A stretch of 14,755 bases of DNA, from the NCBI GenBank assembly GCA_005223375.1, contig RXOD01005325.1, positions 1-14,755 on the forward strand, read 5' to 3'. This document shows, one piece after another, positions 8,720 through 14,755 of this stretch. Below the pieces are notes generated by a model, which was not told the DNA's origin, did no database searches, and saw only the letters and a list, made by a program, of their open reading frames with translations. How positions within the stretch are numbered: position 1 is the first letter of the stretch; every line of letters starts with the position of its first letter. The translations under genes were made by a program, and so were the position numbers. Source of the DNA: Amoebophrya sp. AT5.2. Taxonomy: Eukaryota > Sar > Dinophyceae > Syndiniales > Amoebophryaceae.

Positions 8720-9148
8720 GTTCCCTGTTCAAGTTTTACTTCAGTGACGTGTAATTCGAAGAATTTCATTTCAGATTTCAAAAACCCAAAGCCTGTTCTA
8801 CGTACCTCTACCTTTTACGTACAGAAGTGCTAATGCCTGTTAATGCCGGAAACGTTAATGCCTGTCACCGATAAGCACGCTGTACCATGCGTTTGGAGAA
8901 GAAGAGTTTCCACTTTAACCGGAAACGAAAATTCGAACGAAGCCAGCCTTGTGTCAACAGTGCGCCGTGTTCATGAGGAAGAGCGAAAAGAAACAGCGAA
9001 CGTCATGACTCTTTTTCAGCGGTGTTTCGTACGATAATGGCGTACGTGCTTTCGTCTTCTCAATTTTCAGTTCGTCATCCAGGAAGCGACTTAGTCAGAA
9101 AGATTAAAAGTACATTTCAGCCCGTGTCGAGCTAGAACCTCCGTAAGC
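8720..9148. other. Spacer between recombinase and Gag-like gene
   Basis: No gene is supported. TAATGCC occurs three times (8831, 8841, 8856), twice as the 10-mer TAATGCCTGT, so short upstream ATGs are frequent. Two pyrimidine-rich acceptor-like sites, CAATTTTCAG (ends 9070) and TACATTTCAG (ends 9120), precede the next ATG, the second by 28 nt. They could be 5'-UTR introns or trans-splicing acceptors; this is inference. Confidence 0.5.
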
Positions 9149-10599
9149 ATGGCGAACAATAACAACGGTCCAATTTTGGACGCGCAGGCGTTTGCAGACG
9201 CCCACCTGGCAAAAGAAGAACAGAAAGCCCTCGGTAAGTTACCAGTTGTATTTGCTTGATGCAGCATTCGTTTAAAAGCGTCAGAACTTTTCTTTGATCA
9301 CGTTAAGACTCGAGCGAGTTGCAAATTTTCTATTTTTCTTTTCGATTTTCTTTTCAGGAACCGAACTCGACGTTTTTTGCTCCGTCGTCGACCTCGGCAA
9401 CACGCACCAGAAGGACGTTCCTGGGGCCAAACTCATCTCCGACACGGGCAACCTGATCAGACAGCGCGACCTGCACATCGAGGGCCCCAAGTTGGTCAAG
9501 TTGCACGGAACCGAAAAGTACTCAGTGCTTAGCCCTTTACGAAAAGCCTATAGCCTTTGTTGCTTAATTCGCGATTTCAATAACGGCCTTCTCATCAACT
9601 TCAGGTTCATCAACGCTGGGTGCGTCAACGGCAAATACGGGCAACTCATCCAAACGGCCCGCGGACCGGTGTTGTTGAACAATGTGAAAACGTTTCGCAT
9701 CGAGTTGCAATCGTTAACGACGGACAACAAGAAGTTGGACGAGAAGGTGGCCGAGCTCCTGGAAACGTCGCACAGTCTGAGGATCGGTCCGAACGACGCT
9801 GACTTCAAGCAGCAAATCGAGGTGTTGCAGGACGAGGAGCGGGAGCGCCTGGACGACATCGCCAACGGAGTCCTCGACAACAACGGTACGATCTAAACTT
9901 TTTGTTGTTGTAAGACTCCGCAGTCAAGTTTTCAATTCAAATTTAGTTCTTTTCCATCCTCAACTTTTGCAATTTACTTTTTATCAGGTAACGCGCTGCA
10001 AATGCCCCAGCCTACGTACAGACAGCAAATGAATACGCTGACCGTGCTAGCCAGAGGGGAATACTCGGGACGATGCCAGCAGTGGTTTAACACCACTTTC
10101 CCGGTGTTGCTGGAAGGCAAGGTGACCGATCTCAAGCGGGACCTGCAGACGCTGAAAACCCAAGAAGACTTCAAGAAAGAAATGAAGGCGAGTTTCCAGA
10201 AGGGTGGAGGCGGCAAGCCCACCAACAAAAACCGTCCCGAGCCGTACAACAAAAGTACTTCTTTTCGAAGTTTGCAGATCCAAGTTTCTTCATTATCGTT
10301 AAGTCTTTTCTCTTTTCGAGCAGTTCATGATCTCCACTCCCCCGTCTTCAGCCCCCGGCGCCGATAAGAAAGGGAAGGGCAAGGACGGTGGGAAGAAGGG
10401 AGGAGACGACACATCGGTCAGAGCCGCCATGCCCCGCATGTGCGTCCCGTGGGCGTGGGGGATGTGTCCACACAGCGCAGAGGATTGCAATCATCCGCAC
10501 GAGCGCGTCACGAAGGAGGAATGCAAGCAGATGTCCGAGTCGCGGATGTTAGGCCCAAGGCTGCGAGGGCTCAAATACGAAGACATCCCAACCGAGTAA
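9149..10599 (+). CDS. Gag-like protein with CCCH zinc finger, five exons
   Basis: This is the likely structural, RNA-binding protein of the element. Five exons join in frame: 9149-9233, 9358-9517, 9605-9885, 9988-10254 and 10352-10599, 346 residues in all. It starts MANNNNGPILDAQ; the ATG follows an acceptor-like site by 28 nt. The middle has a heptad-like stretch (DNKKLDEKVAELLETSHSLR) that could form a coiled coil. A Gly/Lys-rich basic linker follows. Near the C-terminus is a C-x7-C-x6-C-x3-H finger (Cys295, Cys303, Cys310, His314; CVPWAWGMC begins it), which would bind RNA in place of the CCHC knuckle of most retroviral-type Gags. Position next to the recombinase and RT genes supports the role, but there is no recognisable capsid fold. 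That a retroelement gene needs four introns removed is notable. Confidence 0.75.
9234..9357 (+). other. Gag-like gene intron 1 (phase 1)
   Basis: The donor GTAAGT is close to the eukaryotic consensus, and the acceptor has a long T-rich tract ending TTCTTTTCAG. Splicing makes GGA and joins KAL to GTELDVFC. Confidence 0.8.
9518..9604 (+). other. Gag-like gene intron 2 (phase 2, stop-free, 87 nt)
   Basis: The donor is GTACTC and the acceptor ATCAACTTCAG. Its length is a multiple of three and it has no in-frame stop, so retaining it would add 29 residues rather than end the protein. The retained reading is Cys/Leu-rich and unlike its neighbours, which favours splicing. Confidence 0.55.
9886..9987 (+). 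other. Gag-like gene intron 3 (phase 1)
   Basis: The donor is GTACGA, followed at once by an in-frame TAA; the acceptor is TTTTTATCAG. Splicing makes GGT and joins LDNN to GNALQMPQ. Confidence 0.75.
10255..10351 (+). other. Gag-like gene intron 4 (phase 1)
   Basis: The donor GTACTT matches that of host intron 1. The acceptor CCCCCGTCTTCAG is pyrimidine-rich and phase-compatible, joining EPYNK to TPGADKKG. A nearer AG at 10323 is phase 0 and does not fit this donor. Confidence 0.65.
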
Positions 10600-11265
10600 T
10601 TTCACCGATTCTGTTGTAGCGTTCATCTGGCACTTACAATCAATTTATATTTGATCCAACAGTGAGTAGAGGCTAAAGATTTAAGAATTAAATTTTCAGG
10701 TCTGCCTCCGTCAAGAAAGAGGATAAAGATACAGAGTTGTGGTGAACAGAAGTTTGTACAGCCTCAGAAAGAGTTTTCGTCTCTATCGAAGTTCAACATT
10801 TCAGACACGAAAATATGCAGTTTACAACGAGCATCGGATTAGAGTTCTATGATTTTTGTAGCGACAGCCCAATGGAAAATTTTTTAGTCCATCAAGGATT
10901 TCAATCAATTTCGATTCATTTTTGCAGTCGATCAGTAGCGCCATAACTTCTTTCCGACACACTCATCATTTGAGAACAGTTTGCGAAACATGCATTCACA
11001 TGTGAACGAAAGTCGAGCACAGGGACCACATCCAGATCTCGCACAGGGGAAATCAACGACATGGAGAAACGAGATTCGCCTTTCAGCGCCAGCGTGTTAG
11101 TTGTGCAAAGCGTGAGCGAGTGGAGTGCTAGGGAGGTCATCCCGATTTTGTTTTTACAGCTGGCTCGTTGTCACCGCCACTCTAAATTTTTCAGCTCTAG
11201 GGCAGAGTCGGAGGAGTTACGGTTGTAAAATTTTTATTCGCGATTCTTTACTTTCAACTCTTAAC
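10600..11265. other. Spacer between Gag-like and RT genes
   Basis: This is 666 bp without a supported gene. It is AT-rich with several acceptor-like sites: AATTTTCAG near 10700, TTTTTGCAG near 10927, TTTTTACAG near 11159 and AATTTTTCAG ending at 11194. The last is 71 nt upstream of the RT start codon. Some may mark a spliced 5' leader of the RT message. Confidence 0.45.
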
Positions 11266-13950
11266 ATGTGGTCTTTCAATCGATGGATCGTCGCGGCAAG
11301 CGCGCTGCTCGCAGCGACATCAGCAGTCATCCTGTCGCCAGCAGCGGACACTCCAGCTGCAGGCCAAAAAGTCGACGAGTGGATTTGGGTACCAGTCGCC
11401 GATCCCGAGGCAGACGCGGACTTCGCAACGATAAGGCACAGGGTCGAAATGGACTTGCATCGGGGCCCGGTCTTTGCTCCTTTGGACAAGGAAACAGCAT
11501 CGTTCGTGAAGGCGATGCAGGATGAGGTCAAGGAAGCCGCCGGAGTGTCGGGCTGCCTAGCAGGCACTAAAGGGTGCTCAGTAGCAAGGAAGTTCAAGAA
11601 CATGCTCAACATTTGGAGCAAGATGCAGCGAGGAGTGGACGAGGACTTCAAAAAGCAGCTGGACAGCCACACCCTCAGGTAGTGGGTCTCAGCTCGTCTA
11701 CTGTGATTCCTTTTTCAGTTCATCCCGAATCTTATTTTAGTTTTTCCTTTTCACAGGTTCGGCAAAAAGTTCCATTTGGGCCTGATGCACTACTTGTTCG
11801 ACACGTTTCTGCCGGAAGATCCAACAGGGTACCACCCACTGATGTACGGAATGACAGCAGTCGAAAACTGCGGGGCCCCAGCTTCCTGGGAGCCGTCGTC
11901 GTGGAAGAGGCCAGAGCCTCTCCCGCTCTCTTCGCTGCCGAACAACCTGCCGTCCTATCTCCAGGCACCGCCGTACAGGCCAGCAGCAGGCAGGCCACCG
12001 GAAGAAGTTGCAGATGAATTGTTCTGCTGGAGCGCTTCGTTGATGGAAACTTTAGTACCACAAACACACCCAACAGAATACGTCTCTCAGCCAGCACACC
12101 ACATTCTGGGCTGGCATGGTCTTATCACGAAGATAGCAAGTTCGGCGGCGCAAAAAGTTCTAGCGGACAAGCTGTTGGAGTTTTTGTGGGGCGCGCCGCT
12201 AGGCACGCCATCCCTCGAAGGACCATTTTCTATTGCTTCAGCAATCAAGAAAGGGTGGACGACCGTCGTCCAGAGGTTCCCGCTACGACAGCAGAGCAAA
12301 GTAAGGATGATTGATCCATTAGTCCCGCAAAACAAAGTCTCTTTTCTCGAGCGCTCGGTGCCCATGAGCTCAGCCATGGACATACTAGCACAAGCGTCAG
12401 CTCTAGCCATGCCAGGGAAAGCAGGGCACGGGGTAGTAAGAATGGACAAGCGAACGATTAAAAAGTGTAAAATTTTGGATCGAGGCTATCTAGCTCAGAC
12501 GGACGAGTTTTTACTAAACAAAGGGCCAGCACCAGACCCAGTCTTCTTCAGTCAAGGCTTCGACCCTTCGGTCGCCCCAGAGCTAGCCAGAGTGCAAGCA
12601 CCAAAAGGCGACGGCAGCGTCAAGGACGAAACCGCGACGTCACCCTTCTCCTTGGAAGAAGCCGTTGATTTAGCAGCAGTGGCGGTGGCCGGGTACATAG
12701 TTGATGTACTCCGCGCCTACAACAACGTAGCCATAAGGAGCGACCATCTTGCATACAATCGCATAGTGGTTTATAGCCCAGTTTACAGACGCTATGCAGC
12801 TTTCCAAGGGCTAGTTTGCATGTTCGGCAATGTCCATTCAGTAGTCGGCTGGGTGCGGCCGTGCCACGGTCTGGTGCGCATCTTCCGACGGCTCATGAAA
12901 ACACTTTTAGAAGTTTATGTAGATGATGCCACTGGAGTGGTGCCAGCGGCATTTGCCAAAGAGTTCCTCGAATGTTTCTTGCTGTATCTCGATATCTTGG
13001 GAATTCCATACTCAGACATCAAGATTCAAATCGGCACGACCTTGACGGTGCTAGGCCTGCTCTTCACATTCACGAAAAAGGTCCCGGTATTTACGGTAGA
13101 CAACAAACGCAAATCAGTGATTACCAGGCTGATCGACGAAGCCTTGCGAACCGGTCACCTCACGGGAGCGCAGGCTAGGAGGCTCCAAGGAAAAGTCTCG
13201 TTTGTGTTTACTTCCTTACTCGATCGCGCGATGAATCCCATTCTGCGGCCGCTCTACGCGCGGTCCGCCGAGATGGACGCGTCTTCCATAATTCATGCCA
13301 AACTGAAAGCCACTCTGCTAGCTGTTAAGTTCACGATCAATCGGCAGATCGTGCGCACCATCACCTGGGAGAAGCCGCTCGGTTTACGGTGTGTAGTCTA
13401 TACGGACGCCTCCTTTGCCAACGGGTTCGGGTACCTGGCCGGAGTCATCCCGCTGGTCATAGCAGGCACCATCAGATTTTTGTGGTGGCACGCGCCGGTG
13501 AGCCGTGCAGATCTCCACCACAGCATAGGAAGGCAGCCAATAGCGTTTTTGGAAGCGCTTGCGGCCGTTTTCAGCTTCAGGCTGTTCAGAAACTATTTAA
13601 GTTCCCAGTTCACATACCTTTACGTCGATAATACGGCATGTGAAGGCGCCTTATTAGCGCAAGGGTCCAAGTCGCCGTCGCTCGCCTATCTCTGTTTTGA
13701 GTACTGGAGCTTCAGCGCGAAGAATCAGATTGCCAGTTTCATTTCAAGGGTGGCCTCGAAGCTGAATATCTCGGATATCTTCACGCGCGAAGAACTTTTT
13801 CGATACTTCTTGCGTTCCGCACAGCATAAAAACTTGTTTGTCCAGCACGAACTTACCAAAGAGGAGACTGCAATGCTCCACCAGTACTTACAGCTCAAAC
13901 CAGTTTCGGCGTCCATCGACATTCCGCAAGACTTCTTTAGCGAAAAGTAA
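11266..13950 (+). CDS. Reverse transcriptase-RNase H protein, two exons
   Basis: It should copy element RNA to DNA. Exons 11266-11678 and 11757-13950 join in phase 2 to 868 residues. The first 137 residues start with a signal-peptide-like segment (MWSFNRW then a hydrophobic, Ala-rich run to about residue 23) and have no known domain. The RT shows RMID (321-324), DVLRAY with Asp454 as the probable motif A Asp, and YVDD (525-528), followed by VLGLLF. The RNase H shows YTDAS (Asp688), Glu737 in FLEAL, Asp762 in YVDN and Asp811 in NISD, the usual D-E-D-D set, with the compact DIRS-type order directly after RT. There is no methyltransferase domain like that of some DIRS elements. The TTG near 11776 is not the start, since the frame is open upstream and the first exon supplies an ATG. 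Confidence 0.9.
11679..11756 (+). other. RT gene intron (phase 2, 78 nt)
   Basis: The donor GTAGTG carries the TAG stop that would end the first exon. The acceptor is CTTTTCACAG. Splicing forms AGG and joins SHTLR to FGKKFHLG. This intron separates the signal-peptide-like N-terminal segment from the RT domain. Confidence 0.75.
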
Positions 13951-14222
13951 CTTTTCTTCACGTTCGTGCGCAGTATTTTCACGTCTTTTTCCTGCCGCAC
14001 TTGACTAGTAATGAACCTCATCTCATATGTTTTTCTCACTCGACATCACTTCCACGAGCCGCTTCGACTCTCTTCTCCGCGGCTCTGACCTGGTTTTCTT
14101 TACGACCTTAGTGTTCGCCATCTCTTCTCGCCAATCAGTTCACGCTCCGAGCGTCCATGCTCTTTGTCGCGATCTCAGCTGGAGTGATCCTCGATCCTGT
14201 TCCCCGTTTGCCTCACCGTTTC
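13951..14222. other. Spacer between RT gene and B2
   Basis: No gene is supported. The stretch is pyrimidine-rich. Around 14093-14131 it resembles the end of the A1-B1 spacer (GGTTTTCT, TACG and CCTTAGT in the same order), which suggests a decayed extension of the B repeat. No clear poly(A) signal is seen. Confidence 0.5.
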
Positions 14223-14358
14223 GCGGGAAGTTCTCGTTTTCGTGGACTTTTTCTCGTGATCTTCGATTTCTCGCATCAGGGTTTACGGGTTCGACTGATC
14301 GCTCGACCTACGCAACCAGCCTAAAGCTGGGATCGTGACGTAGTAAGGAGCAACGAAA
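14223..14358 (+). repeat. Split direct repeat B2 (right end of element)
   Basis: It is identical to B1 over 136 bp and ends with the shared CGAAA (14354-14358). The next base differs from the B1/A2 junction, which fixes the right border. It carries the same nested inverted repeat as B1 (CTACG 14308-14312 with CGTAG 14339-14343; CCAGC 14316-14320 with GCTGG 14326-14330). Confidence 0.95.
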
Positions 14359-14389
14359 ACATCCATACATAGAATCGAAGATAGCGATA

Positions 14390-14755
14390 CTAGGCCGCCG
14401 CCTGGAGAGCCTCGGGCGCCATCATCTTGCAGGCCCCTGAACCCGGCGTAGAAGAAAAAGTAGGAATAGCTTCCGAACGGACGTCCGATCGCGAGGCGGG
14501 CTCCGCCAGCCGCCGGTCGCAGCAGCTCCGGAAGCCGGGGGGCGAACCCTCACGCGCCACCAGAGCAGCGGGGATGGCCTTCAAACGGACGTCCGATCCG
14601 GGCTCCGGCAGCCGCCGACCGGAGCCTCGGCAGCCGTTTTGGAGGCCTCTGCCGCCACGGTAGGAGCGGGAATGGCCTTCAAACGGACGTCCGATCCGGG
14701 CTCCGGCAGCCGCCGATCGGAGCTGCGGAAGTCGTTTTGGAGGCCTCTGGGGCCA
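14390..14755 (-). CDS. Possible 3' end of an Ala/Arg/Pro-rich gene
   Basis: A frame stays open from the window edge to a TAG at 14392-14390, 122 codons, through the whole tandem repeat. The last residues are MMAPEALQAAA. Two of the repeat units fall in the same frame and give related peptides (RRLPEPGSDVRLKAIP and RRLAEPASRSDVRSEAIP); the third is out of frame with them. GC-rich sequence keeps frames open by chance, so this may be only a non-coding repeat. No domain is recognised. If real, the retroelement sits about 30 bp past its stop codon. Confidence 0.3.
   Translation of the reverse strand, partial: WPQRPPKRLPQLRSAAAGARIGRPFEGHSRSYRGGRGLQNGCRGSGRRLPEPGSDVRLKAIPAALVAREGSPPGFRSCCDRRLAEPASRSDVRSEAIPTFSSTPGSGACKMMAPEALQAAA
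14464..14755. repeat. GC-rich tandem repeat, about 100-bp unit, at least 3 copies
   Basis: AACGGACGTCCGAT recurs at 14476, 14584 and 14682, spacings of 108 and 98 bp. Units share GGAATGGCCTTCAAACGG, a GGGCTCCGGCAGCCGCCG block and TTTTGGAGGCCTCTG. The first copy is the most divergent. The array runs off the window. ACGGACGTCCGAT contains the palindrome CGGACGTCCG. Confidence 0.85.

Larger units (their letters stand above)
6452..14358 (+). mobile_element. Complete YR retrotransposon (DIRS/Ngaro/PAT class), about 7.9 kb
   Basis: The class is defined by a reverse transcriptase-RNase H plus a tyrosine recombinase, with split repeats in place of LTRs; all are present. The order is A1 (6452-6626), spacer, B1-A2 (6907-7212), recombinase, Gag-like gene, RT-RNase H, spacer, B2 (14223-14358). 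A1/A2 differ at 2 of 175 positions and B1/B2 at none of 136. All three genes are open, so the copy looks young and possibly still active. CGAAA is shared by the left end (6452-6456), the B1/A2 junction (7038-7042) and the right end (14354-14358). Apart from that shared core I see no target-site duplication, as expected for recombinase-mediated insertion of a circle. There is no integrase, aspartic protease or methyltransferase domain that I can recognise. The placement of B1-A2 upstream of the genes differs from the usual Ngaro/PAT order. Confidence 0.92.

Noticed and set aside
8831..8865. TAATGCC repeats as a CRISPR-like or iteron array
   Set aside because: There are only three short copies with irregular spacing in a eukaryotic element; nothing supports an array function.
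6452..14358. LTR retrotransposon with integrase
   Set aside because: No DDE integrase or aspartic protease is visible, the repeats are split rather than complete at both ends, and there is no target-site duplication. A tyrosine recombinase is present instead.
14427..14663. + strand frame through the tandem repeat
   Set aside because: It meets a TAG within the second unit, and the unit lengths of 108 and 98 bp do not keep one frame.

Overview
Organism. The window is nuclear DNA of a eukaryote. It shows spliceosomal introns with GT...AG borders and pyrimidine-rich acceptors, GC-rich coding exons next to AT-richer introns, Ala/Lys-rich low-complexity proteins and a retrotransposon with its own introns. 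The style fits a protist (an alveolate such as a dinoflagellate relative is possible), but nothing in the window fixes the lineage. Most donors are plain GT; I did not find the mixed GC/GA donors common in core dinoflagellates, nor a full dinoflagellate spliced leader.

Layout. (1) 1-5448: the 3' part of a multi-exon host gene on the + strand, read here as six exons joined by five introns. It is an unrecognised protein of at least 1,505 residues, rich in Ala/Lys and ending in an acidic tail. (2) 5449-6451: about 1 kb without a convincing gene, with a hairpin right after the host stop codon and one possible orphan exon. (3) 6452-14358: a complete, probably young tyrosine-recombinase (YR) retrotransposon of the DIRS/Ngaro/PAT class, about 7.9 kb. 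It carries split direct repeats A1, B1-A2 and B2 (A copies differ at 2 of 175 positions, B copies at 0 of 136) and three intact genes: tyrosine recombinase, a spliced Gag-like protein with a CCCH zinc finger, and a spliced reverse transcriptase-RNase H. (4) 14359-14755: right flank with a tandem repeat of about 100 bp, open on the - strand, possibly the 3' end of another gene.

How the element works. The reverse transcriptase and RNase H should copy the element RNA into DNA. The split repeats should let the cDNA close into a circle whose B-A junction is the recombination site. The recombinase should then insert the circle without a target-site duplication. The window fits this: both ends and the internal B1/A2 junction share the 5-bp sequence CGAAA. 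The most unusual point is the architecture: the composite B1-A2 repeat lies near the left end, upstream of the genes, and the recombinase gene comes first. Compared with Ngaro/PAT elements this looks like a circularly permuted form, as if the circle had been opened at the other of its two B-A junctions.
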